Shown here: positions 11,185 to 23,627 of the stretch, in pieces
Position numbering within the stretch: the stretch's first letter is position 1
Layout of the letters: each line of letters starts with the position of its first letter
Origin: Saururus chinensis
Taxonomy: Eukaryota; Streptophyta; Magnoliopsida; Piperales; Saururaceae
DNA length: 64,000 bases
Assembly (NCBI GenBank): GCA_035235625.1
Contig: CP141149.1
Location: 4,187,001 to 4,251,000, forward strand
Direction of reading: 5' to 3'
Notes under the pieces: model-generated
What the model saw: only the letters and a program-made list of their open reading frames with translations
Database searches by the model: none
Told to the model about the DNA's origin: nothing
Translations under genes and position numbers: made by a program

Positions 11185-13207
11185 TGTAACACCCTAGCCC
11201 GAGAACCAATTGAGACTAGAGGGTTCAGAAAAAAAAAGGAGTAAATTAATTTTTTTATAAAAACTAAAACAAGACCAACCATGAGCTACAGACTCTGAGT
11301 GTGACAGTAGTAATGTGCCTCTACATACTATGGAGCTTTAGCGCTCTGTTGTGCATAGGTCAGAACAAACCTAATTTTATAACTAAAATTTGGATCGTGC
11401 CAATGTTGCCTTGCCATCGGTTGCCTACATATGTATTGAATAACATTTACGATATTATTCCCATACGATCAGATCTGAACATAGTTCTGCCTAACAACTA
11501 TTACATGCATCAGGCATCACAACATAATATATGTTAAAATATGTATATCCTTATGTTCGAATAAATCATTCGGAGTCATACGGAAATCCCATAAATAATT
11601 AGAGTCGAATAGAAGCAATCAAATCAGCCAAATCCTACATCTCACAAAGGTGAACAAAACACTAACAGAATCACACATCCCAGTCTATCACAAAGCAGAG
11701 TAGAAAACACAACAGAGCATATTGGATCATATTAGATCCCATCAGATCATATTAGATTTCATCCAACCATAACATATCATACCAGACAAGATCGAGGCAT
11801 ATCAGATCAAAATAGAGAATTTCAAAGCCGATCGGATCAAAGTAGGGCATATCATAACACATCATATTATAGCAAATTATATATCTTAATTAGTATATTA
11901 ATATTACTAATTAAGATGTGCATGCATATATGTCATATTAAATCAAAAAGTCAGAAACGCTTACTCCCCTATAGTTCTAGAAGTAGTAGCATTCGAGTTG
12001 CTCGCTTCATTAGGGCGTCCTCCCTTTCAGGTCCGGAGATGGTGAGCAGAACCTCCTCGGCAAATATTACCTCTCTTTAATCCAAAACGTTTCTCTCTTT
12101 GTGGCCCAAAGGCGGCAAACTTAACCTCCCCTTAAGATGATACACTTTACGCTTCCTGTGCCCGTAGGCGGTACATATAACCTCCCCTATCTGGAGACAC
12201 TTCTCTCTCTATGCACCCATGGGTGACAGAGACTCTTTCCTCTTTCCACGCTCATAAGCTATGGACAAACCCTCCCCTTAACCTCGGGATATTTCTCTCA
12301 CTGTGTGGCCCTTCAGTGGAGGATGGAGCCCCCCCTACTCTAGTCCACTTCCCTCGCTGTGGCATGATGACGGAGGACGAAACCTCCACTTTCTTTGGGC
12401 TACTTCTCTCTCTTCGAGGCTCGAGGGTGATGGGCAGAACCTCCTCTTGCCCTGAGATGTTCCATCTTATATGGCTGCCAACTCGAGGAATGAACGCTTG
12501 CATTGCATAGAACCAAAAAACTCCACAGAAGATTGAACAAAAATCCAAATTTATAGAAGAAACTTGTGAGTGAACGGTAGAAAACACATATGCGCGCACG
12601 TTTGCACGACACACGTTGCATGTTCATTATACAATGTCACAGATGGCTCACGCGTGATGCATGTGTGAGCACACTACCCGTGGAGTGCATGGCGCAGACA
12701 GTTACGCATGCGGTCCACACATCGCACAGACGGCCCACAATTGTGCAGGCCCTGCATCGCATGTAGCACCGCGGTTTGGCAGTTTGCATTACTCGGCTTG
12801 GCTTGCACTGCTGACATCATCTATTTCATCATTTCTCTATTATTTTATTATTATTTTAATTAAATATTATTCTAACTTCAAAATGCAATAACTTCCTAAC
12901 CCAAAGTCGGAATCGTAAATTCTTGGTGCCAATAGACTCATATCGACATGCCCTTCAAAATTAGACCATAGTTGGTAAGTAATCCCGCATTTTTTTAAGT
13001 AGGTTCTACCCATGCGGCATACTTCCCCGAGGTCATAACTTTTGTTTCTGACTTGTTTTCTGTGTTTTTTGATTCATTGCGCTCGTTACTTAGAGCTCTA
13101 CCCATATACGAAGATTTTATCCCTTAAACCCCTTAAAACTTAACTAAAAATTATATAATTACCCCTGACTTCTCGGGTTAGGTGTAATCGAAAAATGGGT
13201 CGCTACA
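11185..13207 (-). repeat. E1 5' LTR (right)
   Basis: A 2,023-bp LTR, TGTAACACCC...CGCTACA on the plus strand. It is the uninterrupted partner of 78-3479 and shows the exact empty site of the solo LTR (around 11505). It carries the 63-bp minisatellite (12010-12460), a GC-rich part near 12590-12790 and the conserved U3 module near 12882-12965. Confidence 0.85.
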
Positions 13208-13212
13208 AAAAA

Positions 13213-16200
13213 ATCCTAGTTGTGTGTTTTCCACTAGTGGATGAAAGTGAAGAGGTCAGGTCTATCAATTCCTTTCACACATTTGGAGGAACGCACTCTC
13301 TAAAGTCTACTTCTACAAATGAGGAAAACATTGTCATAAAATGGATATATCACTATACCTCGGGTCTAGTTAGTTTAATTTCTATTATAAAGAAGGGGGT
13401 CATAAGGGCATGAATATTAGCTTAATTGGTGATAGGACCATGTCATATTATTTTGGTATAACAAAGAAAAAATACCAAAATATCCTTCACTTATTCTCTC
13501 TTTTACTCATGTTGCTTACATATCACTTGGCCACCACTAGTGTCCCAACCGAACCACCACGAGAGCGTCACGCATGCTATAAGTAAATATTCTGTTTGGC
13601 ATTAGCATTATTGGAGTCGACAATAGCTATTTACTATCTTTATCAATAATGATAAATATTTATCATCTTTTGAGATTGAGAAGACAAGGCCAAGTGGCAT
13701 TGAACCAAGTAAAACTACCTACTTTCAACTAGATATGGTTGGAGCCACGGAAGATGATATGGCATAGACAAGCATATCTACCAAAGCCAGATGAGAATAT
13801 GTAACACCCCCTCACCTTCAAAATTTTTATTATAAAATTGTTTATCATATTTACTTTGTTCATGCAAATACTTCCTGAATTTGTTTTTCCAATCCACTAC
13901 TACTCCTTTGTGGCTTTGTCTTCTGATGAGTGCAAAGGAATTCTTTATCTTCAATTGTAATAGCAAATCTCTTATTTGGCATGAATTTTGTGTTGTGTAG
14001 TGAAAGCTTTCATGAATTATAATGAATTACATGAAATTCATATGAAAAACACAACTTTTTGAACAAAAAAGCTCAACTTCTCTCAAAAACAAAATCCAAG
14101 TTTTTTTGGCCAAACAATGAGAAGCACTTACATATTCTCACAGAATGAACTAAATTAAACAAATCCTAATCGATCATGGGAGATGCCATTTGATCACAAA
14201 TACGCAAAACTCTTGTTTGAACTTCCTCGGGATGATGTCATTAGCTTGCAGACAAGGCAGCATGAAGTAGTGCACTTCATCCATAGTATCCTAATCAATC
14301 GCACAATTTTTTTTATGTTTTTTAAAATTTCATCCAAAATTCAATTTGTAATTACTTCAAAAACTATATACAATATGAAATCTAAGTGAAGTGTCTACAC
14401 GATCAATTTACTTTAAACTTTGCCTCAAACTCCTCTTTAACTACCTATGAATCTTCACAATTCCTTTCTTCAAGCTATTAATTTTGAAGACATTGACTGA
14501 ACCAAACCACACACATTGAATTGATCTTTCAAGAATTATTCAAGATTAAACAATCCACATAATGATTGACATTGTTTTGTTTATAAAATATGCTAACACT
14601 CATATCTCACTTACAAATATGATGGCTTTGGAATGACTAACCCCAGAGAGGTGCATAAGAATGTTTCCTCTTGATCCCTTCTTATAGAGTTGTATCTTAC
14701 TAGGATAATGAACTTATTATTGTGATATGATTAAGCACTTAAAAATGAAAGAAATCCTTGACAACCTTAAGGTGGGTCAATGGGTATTTTCAAAATCAAT
14801 TGTATGTTTGAAAAGTGAACTTTATAGAAAGAATAGCTAAGATAAAATCATAGTGTAAAGCATTAAGTAAAGCTTGGCGGATTTAAAGAAAGAGTAAGGA
14901 AGATAAGGAGATAAATGTTATGTCATATGTGACATATGAAGTGTAATGGCTTAACTTCATTGATTAAAATTATGTCCAATCAATTTATGTTTATTTAGTG
15001 AAGTCTTAGTTGACTAGTGATGAGTCAAGTTAAATTTGGAATTCAAAGACTCGAAAAATTGGAGCAGGCATGCTTTAAGAATTCAAGGTGGATTGAAGAT
15101 TTTAACGTAAAAATAAGTATAGAATCACACACAGATTGTCACACATACTTGGGAAAATCATAATTTAACCATATGAGATTGTGAGAAGAAAAATTGGACA
15201 AAAATTGCAAATTGTTCATAATCGATCGATCGGTCCTTAACAAGCAATTGATAAGCTTTGAATAAAAAATAGGATTTTTTTCTAGAACATCAAACAATCA
15301 ATCATCCAATAGAAAGATCAATCAAAACAAGTTTTGTAAGATCCCCTAACATGGAATGATCATTTGCCTATTTAAAGGATTGATAAGTTCTAGGTCATTT
15401 TTAAGTTGAACATGGAACAATCGGTTAGCGGTGGCAATTCTACCTAAAATTGGTCATTTTACGAACAAAATGTTTCCAATTAGAATGAAAAGACCTAAAT
15501 TTCCTAAATAATACATCTAAGGCATAAGGCACAACTAAATTGATAAGAGGGAATCAAATTCTTTGAGAGAATTGAAGGGGTAGAGAGTGTTTTTTGGGAG
15601 GCAAAATTGATAGTTTCTCTACATAATTCCTGCACCCACCTTTGTGATTTTCTAAGAGATATTAAAAGAGAGGTAAGATAGTTTGGTTCATGTGTTGTTT
15701 ATGAATTATGGTGAGTTGTGATTTGGTACACTTCACACACGGAGTCGTCACACAATGATTGAAGAAGGAACTAATCAAGAAGGACTTTGGTTAAAGCTTA
15801 AACATGACAATATACTAAAGGAGAATATCAAAACTATGTTTGAAAGTACTAAGAAGGATGTTCGTAGACAAATGGACACATAAAGATTGACTTCTAGTGC
15901 CATGCTAACAATGAGTCTTTGTAAGTCTTAACTTCATAGTGCGCTAGTTAATCAACAAGGGATCAGTTGTGTGGATTTTCCTTGTTGGATTTCCATGTTA
16001 AAATTGTCTACATACTTGTGCGGTTGATTAATAATTTTAGTAGTAAATTTTAAATTCTACGCATATTAAAAGAGGCCATATCTTTTAGTTCTTAACATAT
16101 GTTTTGTGCTAGAGACACTACGGTGATACTCACTTGAAAGATATTAAACTCACAATAAACACATCAATTTATTAAAACAACATAGGACCTCAATGTGGGT

Positions 16201-17626
16201 AATATCCATACATTTACTCTACTAGTGTTGGTGTGCTATGCAAAGCTAAACCAAAGCATTAGGAACTCCACTATGACACTCTCGTCGGAGGTGCACTCTT
16301 CAATGATCATGCCCAACAGCAGTGATCAACACCAATAAATCACAATTAAATTATGTGACCCAAGTCCTCTTCACAACTGTTGTTGGAGATGTGCTCTCCC
16401 TTGATCACTCTTGTCGGAGGTGATTGCTACATTAATCTCTAGTGACTTTTTGCGGAGTTTGGCTTCTCCTTATAATGAAGTGCCTCTATTTGATAAATCA
16501 ATCTCTACAGATTTCTCTCTTCCCAATCCCGATATACAATGTATCACACAAGGTTAAGTGAAGTTTACAAGAGATATAGGCTCAACCCCACACATGTGTG
16601 ATCACAATCATTATGTTGCACTCAAATATGATGGAATGGAATTGAAGCTCTGTGCTGTGAATAACTTAATAGTATATGCTCTATTATGGCTTTGAGGCTA
16701 GACCCTAGAGGATCCCTATTTATAGAGTTTGTCACCCGAAGAGACATTGCGGGTGATTGAGATCATCAAGTAGCCCTTGTCCTCTGATTGAGGACTCAAA
16801 ATGTAAAGAAACGATTTGAATTTTTTAGTCTTTGTGATCCAACCTAGGATTTTAATAATATTTTGTAGAACATTAGAAGCTTTTTCCAAATTCATTTATT
16901 AGGCATATCTTGGGCCTTGTCATTTTCCAACACATTATACACTGAGCATAGATGCATGTAGTACACGTGAATATATGAATTTGGAAAATCTTGAGTTACA
17001 CTATTATTACAAATAGTGGCTCAGGATCTCCAACTACGAGACACCAGACCATCTACGTTAATAGCTTACATTGGCATGTTACGTGCCCTATGACAAACTA
17101 TAAACAACAAAAGGTTGTCAACTTTGCAGTTTCACATCATCGCACCTCATGGACTCCATCTGGACTAAGTTCTCAACACATAACAGGGAAACCTGCATCA
17201 CGAGGCTACCTCGTGGTTCAACCCTACATTAAAAGACCCATATTTTTACTAATTCTATTATATAATTACTCACACCTCATGAGCACGTCTAAGCACCCTG
17301 ATTACTCTCCATCAATACTTGAGGACTCCTCTTTCTTAAACCTCTTGTGAGTTTGCATTCCTCATTCTCAAGGTTTAATTAGGACAATTCCACACTTCCT
17401 CATTCTTGTACATAATTCCAAGTAGGATGTTCTGCTCCTATAGCAATCTCATAAACATCGACTCCATTCTTCTGCTGGAGTTTTAAAATCATCTTAACTC
17501 TTTATTCAAGCCTTTATACCATGAGATAAAAGCAGGACCCTATTGTGTTTCATGGACACTTAGCTAGCCAATTTCCAAAGCCCATGAAGTAGGGGGACTA
17601 AAAATATGCGGGTAGGCCACTTGTGG
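13213..17626. other. AT-rich intergenic stretch
   Basis: About 4.4 kb with only short chance open frames. I see no transposase, reverse transcriptase or host-gene similarity, no long terminal or inverted repeats, and no RNA gene. It may contain old unrecognisable repeats. Confidence 0.4.
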
Positions 17627-18896
17627 GCTAATAACCCCCACACCGAAGGGCTACCTTAACATCTGACTCACTTTGAATAGTGAGCAGTCACTGGCACGAT
17701 GCCTCAACATGGCTAATGATCCTTTAAGATCAATTACACATCACCCCCACATTTGGAGGGAATCAATAACTCGGACTAATGCTAATGCCACTACCAAGAG
17801 GACAAAAGAATGTGATCCTCTCTAATCGAAAAGTGTCATGGGCATGAAGCCTCCTAACTCACACACATGAAGTTACCGCCATGAAGGCTACCTAAGTCTC
17901 ATTGGCTCAAGTTCCCTCTATTCAAAACTCATTCCCCATCACGTCATCTTTGTGATTAATTAAGTCCCATCATTACCAGAATCATCACCCCTTTCTATAA
18001 TAGGTTATTTTAGTCAATTCATTAACTAGAGTTTAGTTCAATAATATTATCATTAAAACCCACTATGCTTCCTAATAAGCATTTTAGCCTTTAACTTTGA
18101 TCAAATGCGCTATTTGGTACTAAAATTTTCATCACAAATTGTTGTCGGCATCTTACCGACACGTCGAAGGACCTGTTGAGCCCTCCCACACAATCTCTTT
18201 TTTTCCCACAGCCATTGGCCATCATCCATCTCATGGTAACACTCTTAGATGTTTTCCCCCATGGTTTCCCCTCCATTTTCTCCTCACATTTAGTTAATAT
18301 AATACTGTCGATAGGCTTCCGGACATGTCCAGGGACCTATGAAATTTTATTAAGACTTGCTGATACATGGCAACGAGTCTAAAGGCACATGTCGAACCCA
18401 GCAACAATGTCCACATCTTATTCTTTTTATCAACATTATCCTTTATTCACTCCTTAGGCGCAGTAAAAAAGGTTTCATATCTATTGCTCATTCTCTAACA
18501 TAATAAATTCAAGACTTAGGTCTCTATTGACATCATTGTTAACATGTAGAAGGACCTTTGACTGTTAGGCTTGTTTTTAAATTTAAATATTAGGTAGCCT
18601 AACTATCTCAATTGACATTGATTATGGACTTTCAAAATTGTCTAGGTAATGGGCCTGAGTTAGAATACCTATTAAACTGTAGTTTTAGTGGCAAATCTAG
18701 ACTGATGGTTGACCTCTGATGGAGGGTCAGGATTCTAGGGTTTTTAATAATAGTGTTATGGTTTAATTATAAATACATCATTAGCCATCCTAATACAATG
18801 CCGTAAGTGAGAATACTCTCAGTCAAGTTGTAAACCAGAAACACATTGTGACGGTTTGTAGAAGATTAGCAGAGGAAAAACTTCGTTAAGGGGATT
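17627..18896. repeat. Left copy of the duplicated flank, with copia LTR piece
   Basis: 1,270 bp closely matching 34678-35944. It starts GCTAATAACC and contains about 935 bp of non-LTR sequence, then TTGAC and the first 334 bp of the E6 copia LTR (18563-18896). The match ends abruptly at GGGGATT, where the truncated E3 LTR begins. The non-LTR part agrees at about 97 percent by eye, the LTR part clearly less. Since the E6 target site is included, the duplication happened after E6 inserted. Confidence 0.82.
18563..18896 (+). mobile_element. Truncated 5' LTR of the E6 copia family
   Basis: Begins TGTTAGGCTTG and matches 35613-35944. It lacks the last about 60 bp of the LTR, the primer site and all internal sequence. 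It is cut at the junction with E3. Confidence 0.8.
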
Positions 18897-19717
18897 TTGC
18901 CTAGCGTTCTCACTCGTGATGGCCTGACTACACCGCGCAGCCAACAGTCACTCTCTTCCCTTCCCACTCGTATGCGCAAGGGAAAAACGAACAAAACAGC
19001 AACACAGTCCGACCTGGTGCAAGGGTCTCCGCCCAAGCTATATTTCTGTCCGCTGAAATACAATGTAGGGAGAGGGCAGGGCTGATCAACCAGGCTGAGA
19101 ACTCTCTTCTCTTGCTCCCTGGTTCGCTGTGCAGGAAGAAATCAGAGCATAATCAGCCATGGCCGCCCCTCTCATCCCTTTATATAGACACAACCTTAGG
19201 CTGTCCGTCCTAGTGCCATTAGAAGTACAAAACCCACCCAATACAAGAGTCCTCACCCTGTCCAACTCTCAGCCCAAAGCCATTCCGCCCCAGCATAGTT
19301 TAGGAAGCCTTCAAGAGTCCGTCTTCCGCTAGAAGTCCATCGCCATGTTGCCTCCAAGAGTTAGCCCATCCGAGGAAACTAGCCACTCCAACTCCCATCA
19401 GTCCTAGGAGTATGACCAGCCTGCCTGCGCGAGTCCTGTTCATACTAGGAACCTGCTGCCCGGTCTCCTACTCCAACTAGGAGTGCAGCCAACCAGCACA
19501 AGCTGAATCCTATCTGCCTCAGGAGTCCTCCCCTAAGTCCAAGCAGCGCCCGCACAAGGACTCCTACCCAGACTACTCCGCAAGGCGAGTAGCTCATCTG
19601 GAACATCACCCGCGCTGTCCCAGCATCGTCTATGTCCAAGGGGCTACTGAGGCTGTCCGCTGCCAAGTATGGGGGCAGCCTCCCCCTTTCCGCATCCTTC
19701 AAGTTAAGGGGCTAACA
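18897..19717 (-). repeat. E3 3' LTR (left), outer end truncated
   Basis: Starts TGTTAGCCCC at 19717 on the minus strand and runs to TTGCCTAG at 18897, where it meets the copia LTR. The outermost bases present in the other copy (TGTCATGGGCACGAAGC) are missing. Confidence 0.8.
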
Positions 19718-19791
19718 GGCCTCCCGCAATTGATTCTTCAACGCCCTCGTCGAAGCCCCAGCTTCCCAGGTGCACCGATTGAAGCACTTCA
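19718..19791 (-). pseudogene. E3 3' tail and purine tract
   Basis: Seventy-four bases between the E4 insertion and the E3 3' LTR. On the minus strand they end in a purine-rich GCGGGAGG next to TGTTAG. They can be read as a short C-terminal polyprotein tail. CTTCA at 19787-19791 is the left E4 target duplication. Confidence 0.5.
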
Positions 19792-20152
19792 TGATGTGCC
19801 CGATGCAGGCACGATCGATATCAAGGAGGATTACACAGTGAAAGGGGAGAAACTGGAATTCAATACTTGCATAACTCTGAAAAGAAAAGAGATCACCCCA
19901 TATAGGGGACGACCAGTCCCCTAGGGAGTTGTGCCAACCAAACCCAGGGCTGGCCCAATTCCCTAGGAATGCATGCCAGTTAGTGGTTCGGCTAACCCGG
20001 GCCACTGACTGAAGCAACCCAAATTACATCTAAATATCCATAATACTAACTATTACAATAACAAATCATCCAAAGCAACTATGGAAATAATAAAGTAAAG
20101 GCTAAGCACTAATCCTTCGCTAACTGGTCGAGTCTGGTCATCTTGCATAACA
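19792..20152 (-). repeat. E4 3' LTR
   Basis: Minus-strand start TGTTATGCAAG at 20152, end at 19792. It differs from its partner by scattered substitutions and lacks a short 17-20 bp duplication present in the other copy near 31880-31900. Confidence 0.88.
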
Positions 20153-20159
20153 CTCCACC

Positions 20160-20544
20160 ATGCTTCCGCAATTCGCCTTGTCCTCAAGGCGACCAAGCTA
20201 GAAAACGGGCCAGAAAATCATCTTCAGGCATCCAGGTGGCATCCTCAAGAGATTGACCCTGCCAAGAAAGCAAGACCTCAGTGATAATATGCCCAGAGCG
20301 TCGAACCCGACGCTTTTGCAGGTAAGCAACAAGGACAGGATCATAGGGCACAGGCGGCCCCATCAGGGGGGAGGAGGAGAGTCCCTTGCCAAAGTAGCAT
20401 CACCCACAAAGCATCACAGACAAGAGACATGAAACACCAGATGAACTAATGAATCAGGAGGAAGAGTCAGGTGGTAGGCCACCAGTCCAACATGCTCCTC
20501 AATAACATATGGACCATGGAAGCGGGGCGCAAGTTTGGGGCGCA
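20160..20544 (-). pseudogene. E4 integrase C-terminus and chromodomain
   Basis: Read right to left, the first recognisable block is [20 protein letters not shown], the GPY/F end of a gypsy integrase. A proline-rich spacer (GPPVPYDPVL) follows. The chromodomain core HIITEVLLSWQGQSLEDATW comes next, then an acidic tail and a TGA. The missing upstream part is replaced by the duplicated E5 leader at 20545. Confidence 0.75.
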
Positions 20545-20727
20545 AGCTTGAGCAGCGACATCTATTTAAACTTTAAATAAAAAAATAATTAATTTAAGTC
20601 ATATTAAATAAGAAAACATATGGTAGTAATATTAAAATAGGAAAAATATACGCTAAAATAATAATAATTGTATTGACTGACTTAATTACTTTTTGGTAGA
20701 CAGTAGAACCTTGGCTCCGATACCAAC
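20545..20727 (-). repeat. Second copy of the E5 primer site and leader
   Basis: About 183 bp nearly identical to 27367-27546: primer site (TGGTATCGGAGCC on the minus strand), AT-rich leader and the start MSLLK. It lies outside the 3' LTR, where no such sequence belongs. It implies that a second element in tandem once followed, most of it now deleted. Confidence 0.8.
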
Positions 20728-22286
20728 TGTAATACTCCTCATATTCATCATGATTTTTGAAAAATATAACGAATATTAAATACAATTGCCAAGGATCACC
20801 GTGTACCAAAAGAGTAATTACACATACTTTGTATTATACAAAGATTTCCAAAATTTGGCATAACATGCCTTTATACATCAGTCAGTACAAAGTTTACAAA
20901 AAAAAAATACATGAAAAGTATAAAAATTGTAATTTTACAAAGAAAAGCTCTTCGTCAACTTTGTCGTATTCAAATCACACACCTGCAGAATCTGAGGGTG
21001 GGTGAGTAAATTTATACTCAGTAGGCTGAGTTAAGTTCTAAAAATATGCACGTAGAAATATTGTGCCATCTTTCTCTTTCAAAAATCTGAAAACATCGAT
21101 CGTCACAGAATGTCGCGATACCAGATGACTTACACCCGCGCTCATGGGGCAACGGGAGACGGAAGGAAAGGGAATTCCCCATGATATCCCAGTCCCGTGT
21201 GCACGGGAAGCCAAATTTGGCGGTATCTAGAATCATAATAACCCTTAGTTTCGAGAAACCAAGGACTATCCAGAGGGTACGATTACCCAAAACTCGGAAA
21301 ATTTTTCGAAAAGAGGAGAGGCTTTTAAAGACATAATTTTCTTTGAGAAATATCTTTAGCAAAGCTTTGGTGAGTCAAAATCTCGGCATATGGTTTAGAA
21401 ATTAAAGCCACCTACCTATAACGCGTGCGAAGTATAAGAGAATTCCCTCATAGAAGATCCTTCCTTCGAGTAGAAAATTTGGTAGAATAACAGTCCCAAC
21501 GCGTAGAGCACCCTCGATTTAGTGGGGTACGGCTTTTGAACGGGCTAAAACGGGTGTAAAATGGTCCAGAAACAGAAAAAGAAGTGAAAGGGAAAGATTA
21601 GAGAAGGGGCATGTTTTTCGAGGTCTTAGAGGGGTCACTTTGAGAAAATAACACTTCCGGTGCATAGAGCACCCTTGATTTGGTAGGAAACGGGTCTTGG
21701 ATAACGTAATTCGGGCTTAAAATAGGTCGGGAATGAAGAAAATAGTGAAAGGGGTGAAAAATCGGATGTGAGAAATGAAACTGGCCGGAATGGCCTTAAA
21801 TAGAGGCGGAGGGCGGTGATTTTTCTGGCGGGCGCCCGCCGGAGCCGCCGCGAAAACGGGCAGTGCCCGCTGGCGTTGCCGTTTGTGGCAGGTGGGCATG
21901 ACGAACGCATGCCTATCGCGCGTAAGGCTCGCATCCGGCGCCCACTGAGTGGCGCCGCGCCGCGCCGATCTGATCTGATTTTATTATTATTATTTTTTTT
22001 TAATTCCTAAAAATTTTAAAAAACCGTAACTTCCTATCCTGAACTCTGTTTTGTGCGTTCTTGGTACCGTTGGGCTTGTATTCACGAGCCCTACAAAACT
22101 AGACCATTTATGGACTAGTTTACCCCTACATACAAAGTGGGTCCCACCGGTTTAGAGCACATTTCCCGAGGTCGTAACTTTTGTTCCCGGTCTCAAATTT
22201 TCGTATTTTTGCTTGTCTTAACGAATTATAATTGACTTAAGAAAATAATAAAATTTATAAAATATGAGAAAAATAGGGTTATTACA
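20728..22286 (-). repeat. E5 3' LTR
   Basis: 1,559 bp, minus-strand start TGTAATAACCC at 22286, end at 20728. It contains the short hairpin GAGTA...TACTC (21003-21025), a GC-rich part (21830-21970) and the conserved U3 module near 22015-22100. It lacks about 55 bp of CG-rich repeats present in the other LTR. Confidence 0.9.
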
Positions 22287-22310
22287 ATCTACCCCCCTTA
22301 GAGAAATTTC
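22287..22310 (-). other. E5 polypurine tract
   Basis: Minus-strand TCTAAGGGGGGTAGAT immediately before TGTAATAACC. This is the standard plus-strand primer position. It follows the tail motif AAATTTCGAGGACGAAATTT typical of Del-like elements. Confidence 0.75.
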
Positions 22311-22333
22311 GTCCTCGAAATTTGAATTATTCA

Positions 22334-22753
22334 CTCGTTGAATAATTCAGGATACTTCTTTCTCATCTCGCCTTCCAGTTACCAAGTGGCTTCTTCAAAT
22401 GAGTGATACTGCCATAGTACTTTGACCATAAGAATCCTTTTTGTCCTCAGGGTTTGTTCCTTAAAATCCAAAATTTTAACTGGTTTTTCTTCAAAGGATT
22501 AGTCTGGCTCAAGAGTGATTAGACTCTGATCTAGAACATGCGAGGAGTCTCGAACGTATTTTCTAAGCATAGATATGTGAAATACGTTATGGACATTGTC
22601 GAGTTGTGGAGGCAATGCTAATCTGTAGGCCACTGCTCCTATTTTATCCAAAATTTCAAACGGTCCTATAAAGCGAGGACTTTGTTTGCCTTTAATTCCA
22701 AATATCATGACTCCTCGGGTTGGAGAAACCTTCAAAAGTACCTGATCTCCCAT
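22334..22753 (-). pseudogene. E5 integrase C-terminus and chromodomain
   Basis: Starts [16 protein letters not shown], the integrase C-terminal SH3-like part, then [20 protein letters not shown] (GPF motif) and [16 protein letters not shown] near 22499 interrupts the frame. The chromodomain follows with LMVKVLWQYHSFEEATW, a stop in place of the next residue (Glu in related elements), and MRKKYPELF. This VKVLW...EEATW form is typical of the Del/Tekay branch. Confidence 0.82.
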
Positions 22754-22799
22754 GTTGAAGTTGATATCTTTCCGTTTCTGGTCAGCATAACTCTTTTGA

Positions 22800-23502
22800 C
22801 AACTCTAGGATGCCAATAAACGATTCTTGACAAGTTTCACCTTATCTGCACATTGTTGCAGAAGTTCAGACTTGATTAAACTTCATTCTCCTACTTCATT
22901 CCAACATGTCGGCGATCGGCAAGGTCATCCATATAATGCCTCATAGGGTGCCATACCTATACTGTTATGATAGCATTGTTGTAGGCAAATTTGACCAGTG
23001 GTAGATGTTCATCCCAGTTACCTTTCCAATCCATTGCACATGCTCGCAACATATCTTCTAAAGTTTGGATAGTTCTTTCTGATTGTCCATCTGTTTGTGG
23101 GTGGAAAGCAGTACTGAACTTAAGATTTGTGCCTAATTCCTCTTGAAGTCCTTGCCAAAATTTAGAAAAAAATCGACTGTCTCGATCTGAGATAATTGAA
23201 AGTGGTATTCCATGTCAACTCACAATTTCCTTCACGTATAATCTTGCCAAAGAGTTTAAGGATTGCTTCTTTCTTAAAGGAAGAAAATGTGCACTTTTTG
23301 TGAGTCGATCTACAATTACCCAAATGGATTTGTGGCCTTGTGAAGTTCTGGGTAGTGCCGAGACAAAATCCATAGTGATATGTTCCCACTTCCATTCGGG
23401 AATCTCAATCTTTTGAAGGCACCCCGATGGTTTTTGATGTTCAGCCTTAACTTGCTGACAAGTTAAGCATCTGGAAATATATTCTCCTATATCCTTCTTC
23501 AT
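22800..23502 (-). pseudogene. E5 integrase zinc finger end and catalytic core
   Basis: Starts near MKKDIGEYISRCLTCQQVKA, the CxxC half of the HHCC zinc finger. It continues with HITMDFVSALPRTS (first Asp), [29 protein letters not shown] (second Asp), [15 protein letters not shown] and [10 protein letters not shown] (Glu). A TGA near 23217 and further breaks after NNAI leave it interrupted. All three catalytic acids are present. The enzyme would insert the cDNA into chromatin. Confidence 0.83.
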
Positions 23503-23627
23503 TCCATTCCACTAGAAACTCCTTTTTAAATCGTGATACATTTTTGTTCCCCCTGGGTGGATGGTGTATCGAGACCAATGTGCTTCATGTAATAGGTATT
23601 CTCTTAGCTTAGGTATTTCAGGTATTA

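Larger units (their letters stand above)
78..13207 (-). mobile_element. E1: non-autonomous Ty3/gypsy-type LTR element
   Basis: Long terminal repeats lie at 78-3479 and 11185-13207 in the same orientation. The element reads right to left. An iMet-type primer site abuts the right LTR, and a purine tract abuts the left LTR at 3480-3495. The reverse complement there resembles the end of Del/Tekay gypsy elements (a gene tail, then purines, then TGTAAC). With the inserted E2 removed, the interior is only about 2.7 kb (3480-4912 plus 9930-11184) and shows no gag or pol. That makes it a LARD-like derivative that would need another element's proteins. Sampled stretches of the two LTRs agree at roughly 84 percent, so the insertion is old. 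Confidence 0.8.

Noticed and set aside
13213..17626. A host gene in the 4.4 kb stretch without transposons
   Set aside because: Frames are short and scattered, with no motif recognised. Nothing supports exons.
20594..20809. 71-codon frame repeated at 27413-27628
   Set aside because: Repeated only because it spans the duplicated E5 leader and LTR edge. It crosses the primer site and has no protein similarity.
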